DNA from: Saccopteryx bilineata
Lineage: Eukaryota > Chordata > Mammalia > Chiroptera > Emballonuridae
DNA: 64,000 nucleotides
Assembly: GCF_036850765.1 (NCBI RefSeq)
Contig: NC_089490.1
Coordinates: forward strand, 126,942,522 to 127,006,521
Direction: 5' to 3'
Shown here: in pieces, positions 23,516 to 36,056 of the stretch
Layout of the letters: every line of letters begins with the position of its first letter
How positions within the stretch are numbered: the stretch's first letter is position 1
The notes under the pieces: model-generated
Seen by the model: the letters and a program-made list of their open reading frames with translations, nothing else
Databases searched by the model: none
Told to the model about the DNA's origin: nothing
Program-made: the position numbers and the translations under genes

Positions 23516-24105
23516 GTGGGATTATCTGAAAAAGTAAGACGGCTATATGAGAGTGGCCTGACTTGTGCCAGTAGAATGATGTGGTTCCTTGGACAGTGCA
23601 TCCAGACAGCTAAGACTTGGGGTGTTATTAAGGTAATGCTCAACTATGGAACTCTTAATGGCATGTTTCCTTCCTGCCCCCATATTTGGAACAGAAGGAG
23701 CGTTTCTGGATCTTTGGAAGAAAATGTCATTTGGGAATGCTAGCTGCTCTTAGAAGTGTTTTTAGTGAGAATTATATAGTCTCCCGGACGTGTGGGGGTG
23801 CGACGCTTTCATCTTCATTCCTTTAGTGTTGCTTCTGTCTAGACTCGGCTCGCAGTCTGTGGCGTTGTTTCAATGTGCGTTCTCTGCTCCTTGTGGATTA
23901 TTTCCACATTGCTATATTTCCGATGCCCATATTATGCATAGTGGGAACTAAGATGATGTTTAGGATTGTTATCCTTTGAGGTGCGTGTTGGCCTTTTATT
24001 TTCCAGAGGAGTAGTTTTCCTTGAAAATTATTTCGAAGCATGGCTCCGTGTTGCCCTTTCGTGGACACGTGTCAGAATCACATGGAAGCCTGCATCGGTG
24101 AGAGG

Positions 24106-24791
24106 TGTTGGGCAGATAAAATGTATTATGCTCACTTTGTTAAAGATGGCACTGCCCACGTGGAGGCTGTTGCCCAGGTGATATTAATGTGTGTCTCTGT
24201 GGGCTGTAGGCAGGCAGGATCATTGTAGCCTGGGGCTTGGTTTTAGGACTAAGCCTTTCCCACCCTTTTTGATGTGGGGTGGTGCAGTCCCATCATGTCT
24301 CTGATAAGTGACTTTGTATTAGAGACTTCCCTATTTTGTATATTGGATTAAGGGTTTGGATTTCTACACTATAAAATAGGGCAGAACAGGAGCTTGCGCT
24401 CTTGGTTCCTGAGATTATCATTAGAGGAGAGAGCAGAAAGAGGCTTCTCCTGCTGGCCAGGAGAAGCAGCCAAGATGGCAGAGTGCTGAGAGAGAATCCA
24501 GTTTCTGCAGGGAGAAGGAAGGAGATGGGGAACAGAGGTGAATAAGTCTGGTGAGCTAGAAACCTTTGATTTCAGGAAACTCAGATAAATCAGTAGCTTT
24601 GTGAGCACTGAATGTGAGTGGGTTTTGGAGCCCAGTGTGTGTTTTTTGCTTGCCCGCCAGGTGCAAGTTAGGATTAAAGACGATGGCCCACCAGTTTTTG
24701 GCTCCGTTGTTTCTTTACCGACTGTCCGAATCCTATGTGAACCTGCATGGGCCAGGCTGCTGTGATGGTGGCCGTGGATACTGGCTTTACA
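24106..24791 (+). mobile_element. Solo LTR, TGTTGGGCAG family (copy A)
   Basis: Starts TGTTGGGCAGATAAAATG and ends GGCTTTACA. It has a TATA-like CACTATAAAATAG near 24,366 and an ATTAAA poly(A) signal near 24,673. Neighbouring bases (AGAGG before, GAGGG after) are a near match for a 5-bp target duplication. Same family as copies at 25.2, 54.5, 56.3, 57.8 and 60.1 kb. Confidence 0.88.
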
Positions 24792-25232
24792 GAGGGATGC
24801 ATTGGCTTAGGTGTATTTATTCAGTGGCATTGCTTACAGTCTCGTCTCAGCGTTCTTTTGTATCGATCATGACAGCTGTGTAGTGGCTGTGGCTTAGATG
24901 CTCCAGAGACAGGTTGGAAAAGGAAGGAGTCCTCTGGCGTGAGTTAATAATGGAGACAGTAGGGACATGGCAGGAAAAAGGTTGTGATGGACCAGACGGG
25001 CAGCAGGTAATGTGTATGCACGATGCTGGCAGTTGAGTGGTTTGACCTGCAGTGAGAGGAAGAGAGAAGACTGGAGCCATATTAATCTCAGTTGACTGTA
25101 CTGACTCTACTAGTCAGAGTGAGGTCAATCTGTATAGGTGGAAGGTCATGGCCCTTTGGAGAATAAGGGTGGGAATGAGGGTTGACCTGGATTTGTTCTG
25201 AAAGCCTCCCAGAATCTGTCATATTTGGTGAT

Positions 25233-25926
25233 TGTTGGGCAGATAAAATGTATTATGCTCACTTTGTTAAAGATGGTGCTGCCCACGAGGAGGCCGTCGC
25301 CCAGGTGATATGAATGTGTGTTGGGGGCAGATGGTGGGCAGGCAGAATCCTTGTAGCCTGGGCCTTGGTTTTGGGATTAAGCCTTTCCCACCCTTTTTGA
25401 TGTGGGGTGGTACAATCCAATCATGCCTCAGAGAAGTGACTTTGTATTAGAGACTTCCCTATTTTGTATATTGGATTAAAGGTTGTGAAGCTACACTATA
25501 AAGTGGGGGCAGAACGGGAGTTTGTGCTCTTGGTTCCTGCGATTATCATTAGAGGAGAGAGCAGAGCAGAGAGAGGCCACGTGGAAGAGGCCAGGAGAAG
25601 CAGCCAAGATGGCGGAGTGTTGAGTGAGAGGCCAGTTTGTGCAGAGTTTACAAGGGAGAAGGAAGGAGATGGGGAACAGAGGTGAATAAGTCTGGTGAGC
25701 TAGAAACTTTTGATTCTAGGAAACTCGGATAAGTCAGTAGCTTTGTGAGCACTAAATGTGAGTGGGTTTTGGAGCCCAATGTGTGTTTTTTGCTTGCCCG
25801 CTGGGTGCAAGCTAGAATTAAAGCTAATGGCCCACCAGTTCTTGGCTCCATTGTTTCTTTACCGACTGTCTGAATCCAATGCGAACCTGCATGTGAATGG
25901 CCATGATGGCGGCTCCTGGCTTTACA
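25233..25926 (+). mobile_element. Solo LTR, TGTTGGGCAG family (copy B)
   Basis: Starts TGTTGGGC and ends TTTACA, with the perfect 5-bp target duplication GTGAT at 25,228-25,232 and 25,927-25,931. This proves the boundaries of the family. It is inserted in the unassigned block. Confidence 0.95.
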
Positions 25927-28900
25927 GTGATCTTGAGAAGCTAAGGAAAGGGCGGAATGTTGTCTTGTAGGAATATGGAAAGGACAAGTGATATTATTTC
26001 CCAGTCCCACACATTATGGTGAGGGCTTCTAGGTCAAAGCCGTCTGTCTGGGAGTCTTGCATGGGTGGAAGATATTCAGGATGATGTGCAAATCCTAAAA
26101 GTTTTCCAGTTCTTGCTTTCTGTTCAAGAGCTTTCTAATTCCATTTAGGTGCTTGGAGGGTCTGTCTCAATCTCTGTACATTCAGAGTTACCTGGAGGAG
26201 ATGCATGTGGCTGGGCGAATGCTGTGACAGCAGAGACTTTGTTGTCGCTGTGTGCTTAGTCACTGTAAGGGGTGCCTCCCATGTGCAGAATACTTCAGGC
26301 GGCATCTGTGGTGGTCCCGATGGGATGAGTGCGTTGTGTCTTCAGTCATCCTCCAAGTTCCTTTGGAAGAGAGCCGTATCCAGGTTTTCGCAGCATTGCC
26401 TGGGTGTCTCTGATTAGAGCTCTCCAGTGAGACGGTGTTGTACGATGGCTGCTTTTTTTTTTTGAGGACCCAAGATGGTGTGACTTACCTTATTATCACC
26501 TTGCTGTTTTGGGGTGAGTGGGAAACTTCAGCTTCTGGGAGAGGCTATTGAAGTTTTTTGAGTGAGGAAGGTGTACAAACCAAAATGCACACTGTGAGGC
26601 ATTGCGTATTCATGGTATCTTATAGTGAGCCTCTCAGTTGTGGTGCCTACATTAAAAGAGATATACTCTAACCGCTTGGTAAGAATGAATTGAATGTCCA
26701 AGGCCTCACGTGTTCCGAAGTTTAGGACTTGTTGCGCTGCCTTCACGATGGGATCCAAGGTGACATGGTTGGATCCCCTGCTCTTTGAGGGGGTAGGTTT
26801 ATCCTGTTTTACCAGAGGTGCAAGGCATGGGGTGTGGTCCTAGTCATCTGTCTGCTGTAGTGTTCATTTTATTTCCAGGGTGTGGAGTTTGCCACTAGAA
26901 AGCGTCACAGGAAAGGGTGGGGTCTCTTGTTCTTAGAAGACTGATGGCCATCATGAAGTGGTGACTCCCTCCTTGCTGTGCTCGACTTTGTGGAAATACA
27001 CAGTACTCCTCAGTCTTCCCCGTCCCTGCCCCCACGATCACATCGCTGAGACAGAATGTCAATGCAGTGTGTCATTCCAGCTGGTGGGCCTACTTCATGG
27101 AGTTGATGGGTTCCAAAGGGATGTCTGATGATCCCTAACTCTTTGAGATGGGGGATAACTTTTTTCTCCTTATTACTGTTTGAAGCTCTGATGACGCAGA
27201 AGTCCACAATGTTTTCTTTGAGTTGTGCCTCAACAGTCTGAATTTGGAGGTGGTGTGACAGAAACACATATACCAGCATGCTGGCAGTCCCCCCCCCCCC
27301 CAGACTGGGATACGCACTGCCAGTTAATGACTTTGAGTGCTGCTACTTAGCAGACATTGTGAGAGTGTCACCTTGCAACTTCTCCGTTTGAAGTCTGCCT
27401 CCTTTTGCCTGGGTGCAATCAATTAAGCTTTTTGATAGGACCTACTGTTGCTGAAGAAATATGAACCAGAGGTATCTTAGTGGTGGTTTCAGTGTCTCAT
27501 ACAGGGATTCCTACACAAGGTGATACAGAAGTGCAATTCCATAGGGAGATATTCTTTTGGGTACTTCTAAGACTCTGGTGTTCAGTTAATAATGATGTGA
27601 GATGAATGCTTATTGTTTGTGAAATGGCCTCTGCTTGCCTTTCTGTGAGGCCGTACCCCTCATTGAGAAGACTCACAGCTTATTTTAGGGGTTCTCCTGC
27701 TCTGTGTGAGCCATTCATCCAGTATTGACAGGAATGAGATGCCATGTGCCATGACCCCTTGTCCCTTGGTATGTGTGCTCTGTCTTGGTTCTTCCGCAGA
27801 GAAGGAAGTGATGACCTCTTTTAATGCAACGTGAGCTTTTCTTCTGCTTCCTTGACTTTAATCACTTTTTCTGCTTGTTCAGTTGAGGTGTAGCTGAAGA
27901 GATGGAGGATAAGTGTCCAGTGCTGGTGGGGGCTGGTCTTCAGCATCAGCCATCGCAAGTCCAGCTGGGACTGCAGTCAAGGCCGGGGTACTTGGACTGA
28001 TGTGTGTGAGAAGGTGTCAAGGCCTCAGAACAAAGTCCAGATCACAGGCCTGGTACCTGGGGTCTGGCAGTCAGGACCTTGGGGTTGGGTGAGGTCAGAG
28101 AGTTGAGGCGGTTCCAGGAGTTTTCTGCAGGTTTGATTGTCTGGTGTTGCGGTTTAAGTGGGTTTAAATGCGCATGTGTGGGCAAATGGCTCCTTTTGCT
28201 GGTGGCCAGCAGCAGGGCCTCAGGAAGAATCAGGATTTAGACATGGAAGTTCATGCTGTGCCGTCGCGTTAGGGCCGCTGTCTTCATGTTGGCATAGTTC
28301 TGGGTGTGTTTACATTTCCCTACGTTTTCTATTCTTTTCATCAACCCAGACAGGGGATTATCTGTCAGGCTGTGAGTCTGGGTCCGGATTATGAGCTAGA
28401 TGTTTAGTGTCAGAGCATGCAGTCAGGGTGGGGTCATGGTTACAGGGGGAGAGTGATAAATCGTACTGATTTGATGGTTGAATTTCATCAGAATAGGAAA
28501 CTATGCATATGTCAGAGCGCATAAGAAAACCACTTGGTTCTGTGCGGAGAATGACAGACTGAAAATGGAGGCCCAGGCTGAGGTAGGTTGTGCGTGCCTT
28601 TACGTTAGGTGTTCACTCTGACAGGACTGTTGCATTTTCCAGTGGAATGCCGGTAGATGAGGGAAGTTGTCTTGGTCTCAGTGATGAGGAGGAAGTTTTC
28701 TTGTGCACTGACTGAGAGGCGGAGAGGAAAGGCTGTAGGTGTGGTGAGCAGGGTATTGCATCGTTTGTAGTTTTGACTGACTGCCTGGCATTCCCATGTA
28801 CACTTCTGCTTAATAAAGAGTGGTGTCTTGGTTTGCATATTAGGCAAATAATGGAAGCAATGCAATTCTCTCATTTTGATTCCAAGGGGTAAAATTTCTC

Positions 28901-31410
28901 TGCGCCTTGACCTGTCTTTCACTGACCTGGCTCTGTTCTCTGAGCTCTCTTTTACTACCCATGGACTTCACGGACTATTGTAGGTTTTGTACAGGGATCA
29001 GGAATGGTCAGTTTTGTATTTAATCTCGTTCTGTCTGCTTCAGAGGGCACCTTCCTTTAGAGGTTGAGGGATGGGTCCTTTCTGTTGCTGTTCCGTGTTA
29101 CCTTTTCTTTCAGTGTTGCAATGCATGCTGGCAGAATTTCCTGAGAAGTGTGTTTGGGGGTTCCTGTTCATGGAGCCTTCTTCTTTTCATCTGGTTCTTG
29201 ATTCCTCGATTCACAGAGGTGGTCAGAAATAGAGTGAAACCCATCTTCCTAAAAGTTTGTGGACACTTGATTTAAACCTTGATTTCCCTTCACAGCTAGG
29301 GTACTGTTGGTTTGACTCACTGCCGCCCTCCCGTGGATATCTATAATTATTACATGTCATTGTCATTCACCAGGTCCCTTGGTAGGCTGCACTGTGGGAA
29401 TGCGGCAGGTAGTCTTCAGTGGAACCTTACTTAGAGTGCTTAGAGTGCATCTTTACGTTCTACTTACATTTTCCGTGATGTATTGTGTGAAGCCAAGGAA
29501 TACAGTATCCGGTATTTTGATCCTTGCAATTCCGTTGCAACCGTCTTCGAAGTCCAGCATGGTCTGAAAACGCTTTTCAAGTGAGAGGTCCCAATCCCAG
29601 TGTAAGCCTTGGCTGTGCTGTTAGACTTGTCCAGGTACTGATGGAAAGCATTCCTTGTTGTCTCCTTGTAGAGATCAGAGGACTTTCCTTTGTGACAGGG
29701 ACAGCTGTGACAGTGCTGCCTCCTTGCCCTCTGTGCCTGTGAGGTCATCTTATAGCAAAGGCAAGACAAGTTTTATTTTCTTCCCTAAATGTTCATGTGT
29801 GGCCATGCAGGGTTGGCTGGGATCTGGAGGCTTTGCACGTCACACTTTTCTGTTGTGTCTTCACCTTGGCTTTACAAAGTGATTCCAAAGGCGGGCATTT
29901 TGAGGTAGGGTCATGGGTTTCCGCATTTGTTCTTTTGCTTGCTATTCAGTATTTTTATAAAAAGAGTGCATATAGTATTAGATTGTGGTTCAACTCCCAC
30001 ATTAGGCATCTGGGGGTCCTACCTGCCTCGAGTTCGAAATTTCTTGGTTTGCTCTCTTGGCTGCAGAGGTGGGTTCTTTATGCAGGGTCTTCGCTTTGCA
30101 GTCTGTTATGTTCTTAGAATATGTGTGTTTACTGTCCTGGGATTTTTTTGGTGTGGTTTCCTGTCCTGAGTGTCTGTGTAGGCTGCTGATTTAAGTGCTG
30201 ATGTTTGCATTGAGGCACGAAGGTCTGAAGTCCCACTCTGCCATCTCTTTTCTGTTTTTCTGGGTTTCTGATCTGGATGATGTCTGGGTATTTTCTTTGA
30301 TTGCGAGGTACTTTGACTTCAAGTGTGTTTTCAAGCATTATCAAGGGATGAGGGTATGTGCCTGGGGTCATTACATCGGTTATGCTGACTTGGTTCCGCT
30401 ATGCCTTCTTTGAGCGATATGCCTCAGAAGTGGTACGACAGCATCTTCTCTTATATCTGGGTGTTATTCTTTATGTCAGTATAGTCAACATTGCTATGCA
30501 GTTTGCTTTTTCGGAATGATACCAGAGATGAGGTCGCTTACTGGGAGAAAAACAACTTTTTTTGCTGCCATCCTGTGGGCATTTTGGGAATAGAACTGGT
30601 GAAGGGAAACTTTTACTGTTGGATGTCATTTAGGAAGGACATTTTAAGCCACAGGGTAGCTGCAGGCATCACTCTCTCTCATTGTCTCCAGTGCTGTCTG
30701 TCTGTTGCAGGTGTCAGTGCCTTCTGTCGGTGGGGTAAGCAAGTTTGTATTTCAAAACACAACACCATCTACATGACTGTCTTAGAGTTGAGTCATTCCC
30801 TCCTCCTCTGTCATTCCTGATGCTCATCTGTATCATCATGCTGTCTCCCAGATCACTGAGCATTCAGGGATGTTTCTTTCTTGATAGGAGGAAGTTCTGA
30901 TATATTTCTAGCCTGGTGGGTTCTGTGTGTATGTGAACGTCAATATTTCCTGCCTGGAGAAGAAGTTATTTCAAGTTATTTTTCCTTTAATGGTTGATTA
31001 TGTCGCCGAGATAGGATATATTCTGCTTCTTTCCCTTTCAGACATTTTTTTTTGGTGAGATAACTCCGCTGTGGCAACAGTGACAGTGCAGTATTCTGTG
31101 TGTTCCACTGTGCTTGACAGCTGAGTTTTTAGACAGCAGCCCGAGACGACATCCATGAGTGCTACTCCTGCTACCAGACAGATCTCTGGCCACAGGTCTG
31201 CTTCAGGGAGACGGTCTCGCCAAAGTCCACTCACTGTTTACGTTGTCAGTCGCAGCAGCCGTTCGATAGCTTGTTACTTTCGCCTCCCATGTCTCATGTT
31301 TTGGGGTTTGCCTGCTGAATGTTCACATGGCAGTCCTGTTCTGGCCTCCAGTTGTAGCTGTATGTTGCCTGTTTTTTCTCTATGACTTCTGAGCTTGTTA
31401 GCTCAGTCCA

Positions 31411-31816
31411 TCATGTATTAATGTAAGTTTTTTTGAAATTTTATGGTACAATATAAAATTTTATTTATAGTATATTTTAATTCTATTGACGAAGTTTTAA
31501 TATAACTAAATCTACCAAACTCCCTAAAATTATCATTAAGACTATGACATTGGGATGACAATTTGTATTTTGTTTTATTTTTTATTGCTAATCATCAAGA
31601 TATTTATAAAGATATCCACGTACATGTCTGTAAGCACTCTACTTTCTGGAAACAGACCAATAAGACTACTGTGATTTTGTTTTGAGACTGTCAGCTCTTT
31701 CACATACCAACTAGATTCTAATGTATTAATTGATGCATGTTAATTTGCAGTTTTGAAAGTCTTCAACCCCTAAAGTGTTCAACATCTCAATTGCCAATAA
31801 AACTATTGATAATTGT
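31411..31816. other. AT-rich intronic sequence
   Basis: The composition drops sharply to AT-rich at about 31,410, marking the right edge of the unassigned block. No gene or repeat recognised. Confidence 0.45.
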
Positions 31817-31817
31817 G

Positions 31818-32010
31818 CCTAACCTGTGGTGGCGCAGTGGGATAGAGCATCGACCTGGAACACTGAGGTCACCGGTTCGAAACCCTGGGCTTGCCTGGTC
31901 AAGGCACATATGGGAGTTGATGCTTCCTGCTCCTCCCCCCTTCTCTCTCTTTCTCTCTCTCTCTATCTCACTCCTCTCTCTCTAAAAATCAATAAATAAA
32001 AAAAACAACT
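31818..32010 (+). mobile_element. Short tRNA-derived SINE (VES-like)
   Basis: tRNA-like head (CCTGTGGTGGCGCAGTGGGATAGAGC), B box GGTTCGAAACC, a (CT)n-rich stretch at about 31,940-31,985 and an AATAAATAAA-type tail. Flanking repeat is short and uncertain (TAATTGT). Confidence 0.85.
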
Positions 32011-32039
32011 AAAAAAAACTAATTGTAATAATCTAATAC

Positions 32040-32985
32040 ACTTTTTTTAAAAGTAGAGTTGACATACAACAATATATTAGTTTCAAGTATACAACATGGT
32101 GATTCTACATTTACATACCTTACTATGTGATCAACAACTCTAATAACTGTCACTATATAAAGTTATTATAATCTTATTGAATATATTGCCTGTGCCTTAC
32201 CATCCCATGACTTATTTTTTATAATGGAGAGTTTATACCTATTTGTTCACTATCTTTACCCACCCCCTCCCCCACACTCCTCCCCTTTGGCACATTGCTC
32301 AGTTTATATCTATGAGTACTTTTCTGGTTTTTGTTTAGTTTCTTTAGATTTTAGATTTCATATATGAGAAGTCACTTGGTATTTGTCTTTCTTTGTCTGA
32401 TATTTAACTTAGTATATTATCCTCTAGGTCCATTAATGTTGCAAATCACAAGAGTATATTTTTTTATTGCTGAATAATATTTCACTACATATACCACATC
32501 CTTTTTATTTATTCATACATTGATAGACATCTGGGTTGCTTCCCTAGCTTGACTACTGTAAATAATGCTGCAGTTAACATAGATGTGCACATATCTTTTT
32601 GAATTATTTTTTCATTTTCTCTGGATAAATACCTGGAAGTAGAATTGTTTCCTATGGCAGATCTATTTTTATTTTTGAGTTGCCTCCATACTGTTTCCTA
32701 TAGTGCCTGCACCAATTTACATCCTCTCTAATAGTGCTTAAGGTTTCTCATTCCTCTGCATCCTCTCTAACACACGTTATTTGTTGACTTTTTGATAATA
32801 GCCATGCTAAGAATAGTAAGGTGATATTTCATTGTTATTTTGATTTGATTTCTTTGTTGTCATTTTCCTATTGATGATTAGTGATGTTGAACATCTTGTC
32901 CTATATCTATGGGCCATCTGCATGTCTCCTTTGAAAAAAATATCTATTCAGGTCCTCTGCCCATTTTTTAATTGGGTTTTTTTTT
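32040..32985 (-). mobile_element. Old L1 3' fragment
   Basis: Antisense L1 3' UTR ('GTTTCAAGTATACAACATGGTG') followed by diverged ORF2 C-terminal sequence up to the poly(T)-rich stretch near 32,985. Heavily decayed. Confidence 0.8.
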
Positions 32986-32989
32986 TTAT

Positions 32990-33641
32990 TGGCTAGGACT
33001 GTAGCAAGCACTGGCCAAGATGGTTAGGGCATGCTGTGACGGCCTTAGAGGTGGCTATAGTGCTAGGACCAGGCTCCCACCTACACTATCTAGGTAGATG
33101 AGGAATGTAAACAACGTTGTTCACAGATACCTCTAATCCCAGAGAGTTTCCACACATTCTGAAAAGTTCTGCAGTTCTCCAGCTATAGTAGGTCCCTGGG
33201 GTCAGTAAGTGGAATTTTTTTCATGTATAGTCTAGGAACCCTTTAAATTGCTGTTTTATTTTTATACTCCAAAATAGGTAAGTATGTCTGGAAGGACCCT
33301 AAGTAATACTTCTCTCTACAAGTCACATGTTAGGGTAGGCTCCCCATGACTTTCATGTCTCCTTCTTTCCTATCCTTCATGCAATTCCTCTATCATTTGT
33401 TCTGCAGAAGCTGTTCTTCAAGAGGCATTGTTTCATATGTAGGTGTATATTTGGGGAGTCAGTGGGAAAAAAGTAAGTTCTGGGTCTTCTTAAACCATAA
33501 ATGCTGGGCCATCTTCACCTTAATTCATTATAATTTTAATTAAGCATGATTGTAAATTTATACCTCTTAGTTCAAGTAAACCTGAAAAACCTTATCATAA
33601 ACTTGCTATTCAAGTCTGTTCTAGCAAAGACGACATTTTTA
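32990..33641. other. Intronic sequence, nothing recognised
   Basis: No recognisable repeat or exon. Confidence 0.4.
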
Positions 33642-33656
33642 AAAAAACACCTGAGG

Positions 33657-34043
33657 GGCCCCAGCTGGTTGGCTCAGTGGTAGAGCGTCGGCCTGGCGTG
33701 CAGGAGTCCCAGGTTCGATTCCCGGCCAGGGCACACAGGAGAAGCGCCCATCTGTTTCTCCACCCCTCCCCCTCTCCTTCCTTTCTGTGTCTCTCTTCCC
33801 CTCCCGCAGCCCAGCCGAGGCTCCATTGGGACAAAGATGGCCCGGGCGCTGGGGATGGCTCTGTGGCCTCTGCCTCAGGCACTAGAATGGCTCTGGATGC
33901 AACAGAGCGATGCCCCGGAGGGGCAGAACATCGCCCCCTGGTGGGCATGCCCGGTGGATCCTGGTCGGGCGCATGCGGGAGTCTGTCTACCTCCCCATTT
34001 CCAGCTTCGGAAAAATGAAAAAAACAAACAAACAAACAACAAC
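33657..34043 (+). mobile_element. tRNA-derived SINE, long Rhin-type
   Basis: Head CCAGCTGGTTGGCTCAGTGG, B box GGTTCGATTCC, A-rich tail with AAAC units. The target duplication AAAAAACACCTGAGG lies near 33,642-33,656 and 34,043-34,057. Confidence 0.93.
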
Positions 34044-34057
34044 AAAAAACACCTGAG

Positions 34058-35877
34058 GTGTGGTGCTGCTTAATTATATAATCCTGTTATTAAATTCCAC
34101 TATTATGACTTCTATTTTGTTAAACAAACTTTCAGAAATTACTAAGCACCTTTATAATTATTTCTAGTTATAATTTTTACAGATTTAACTGTACAAAAGA
34201 TAAGAATTTAATGCTAATTCTTTCATTTTTTATGGGTTTGATTCTGTTTGATTTCAAAAATAGTAAAAAATATTTGCTCACTTTCTAGCTGTTATATAAA
34301 CATTCTTAAAAAATACTTATTTGTTTGATTCTTAGAAAAGTCACAAGCAGCAACTGCCTGTAGAGGCAGGAAGTGAAATCCATAGGCAATGCTTCTGCCA
34401 GCAAAGACTTTGTAGAAAAGGGTTTATAATACATATTCACTTCTGTTGCTTTGGACACTTTAATCCAACCTAAGGATCTTGCTGTGTCAGGCTTTGTTCT
34501 AGATAAAGAAGCCCAGTAGCTATAAAGGTTTGTAAATAAGCTATCTTTATTATGGTTAGCTTTATTTTTATAACTTTTCTCTGTTTTAGAGGAATTTATG
34601 GAAAATTTTAGTATAATTTGTGATTAAATATTTTACTGTGACTTATGGTGATACCATATAGAATCTTCATGATGGGATGGACAAATTCTATTTTCATCTA
34701 TGTAAAATTGTCAAGTAGGTAACATTGATAGCAGTCTTAGTTGGATGGAGAAAGCATATTTCTGTTTGTGATTAAATGCTAACTCCCTTTGTATATAGGG
34801 TATCATCTTGAGCAAGTTTCTTAGTTTTTCTTCACCTACATAATGGAGTTACCATTATTTTCTTTATTACTGTAAATATTATATGAAAGATTCCATGTCA
34901 TGTGACTAAATCTAGTATCTAGCATGTTGAGTTTAATAAATTTAACTGTTGTTACTAAATAATACTATCTGCCTTCTAAGTTTTATTGGATAATCTCATG
35001 AATAATATTAATATCATATTGATTTACCCCACATACTGAACTTATGTAAACATAATCTATTGCTTTTACTTATTTCCAAATTCCTTGATAGTTTGCTACT
35101 GAATTTTTAAAAATAAAAGTATTAGTTAGAATTGTATTGCGGATATGTTTTTCCATTTAATAAAATTATTCACTCAAAAAGTATATGGTATAAAAATTAT
35201 GAAAATACTGGGTTGCATTCAGTTCTTTTATGTAACAAAAATTTAACACGATTTTGAATTTTAAATTAAAGTATAAAAACTAATGCTATTCCTGAAATGG
35301 AGTTATTTTTATTTTAACTCAACAAAATTTGTTAATGTCACAGTTTTAAAAGTATAAATGTGTTATTATAGTTTTAAGTAATAATTTAGTATAATAATAA
35401 TAAAAGTTTAAGATTAACACAAATTTTAAAATATAAATAACTCATTCTATATATGTGTGTATCTTTGCCATAAATACATTTGAAGCTATGTTGAACAATT
35501 TTTCACAAATAATATACTTATAAAAGAATGCTGTGTTGCTTAGTACTTTCAAGTTCATCTTCTCAAAATTATTTATTAATCCCAAATATAAGGACACTAG
35601 CAGAGCATTTGATGACCTGTGCATATAAAGTAGGTAAAACATTAGGTTTTTCTTTCTCATTTAAAATTTTTACAACTTAATCGTTGACATTCTTAATTTT
35701 GAGTGGAATTATTTTCTGCACTGACAGGAGTTAGTTCATATATAATGATTGATACCTAATATAAAATTAGTCTGTCAAATTAAAATGGAAACAAAACTGT
35801 ATATTACATTGCTTATAAACTGACTGCTTGAAATACAACTTTGAAATTTTCCTCTCTCTCTTTCCCCTCCCTCTCAG
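34058..35877. other. Intron sequence before the SPAG16 last exon
   Basis: AT-rich, repeat-poor. It ends in a polypyrimidine tract (CCTCTCTCTCTTTCCCCTCC) and the splice acceptor AG at 35,876-35,877. Confidence 0.55.
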
Positions 35878-36056
35878 GTCAAGTATTAGCTCAGACAAGT
35901 GACAGTGGGATTTTCCATTTGCTGAATCTTAAATTAGGGAAGATCCACAAACTGGTAGGCCATGAGAATGAAGTTCATACAGTCGTGTTTTCTCAGTGTG
36001 GAGAGAGTCTGTTTTTCGGAGACACTGACGGCACTGTTAGAATATGGTCTTGCTGA
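35878..36056 (+). CDS. SPAG16: SPAG16 last coding exon (WD40 C-terminus)
   Basis: Starts after a strong acceptor (polypyrimidine tract and AG at 35,876-35,877) in the frame (G)GT CAA GTA. It encodes about 59 residues: a WD40 blade with [12 protein letters not shown] (GH dipeptide) and ends DGTVRIWS, the classic repeat terminus. From memory, human SPAG16 ends in a closely similar ...GHENEAHTVVFS...DGTVRTWS. SPAG16 (PF20) is a central-pair axoneme protein needed for sperm flagellum motility. The pre-insertion stop was TGA directly after TCT; its intact copy is at 38,814-38,816. The L1 inserted after TG, so the frame now reads TCT TGC TGA, one extra Cys, with the stop at 36,054-36,056 made from L1 bases. 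This is an exon, not a processed copy, because of the acceptor. The gene name is a memory match; other exons are outside the window. Confidence 0.8.

Larger units (their letters stand above)
20035..31410. other. Long unassigned block, interrupted by ERV sequences
   Basis: Between about 20,035 and 31,410, excluding the provirus at 20,851-23,515 and LTRs at 24,106-24,791 and 25,233-25,926, lie about 7.3 kb of sequence I cannot assign. It differs from neighbouring intron: it is less AT-rich, GT-rich on this strand, has more CpG (for example 23,780-23,870), and lacks SINEs and L1. Only short frames are open; minus-strand fragments such as 26,528-26,758 and 27,010-27,279 are protein-like in composition but match nothing I know. 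One part (20,281-20,748) recurs inside the hAT at 18.6 kb, and 20,110-20,170 resembles 27,935-28,000 weakly. It may be an old large mobile element or a decayed viral or segmental insertion. Confidence 0.35.

Noticed and set aside
26528..27279. Minus-strand protein-like fragments as part of a named virus gene
   Set aside because: No motif I could recognise with confidence; assigning a virus would be invention, so the block is left unassigned.
33346..33543. Short intronic ORF of 65 codons
   Set aside because: No splice context, motif or codon pattern; length is expected by chance.
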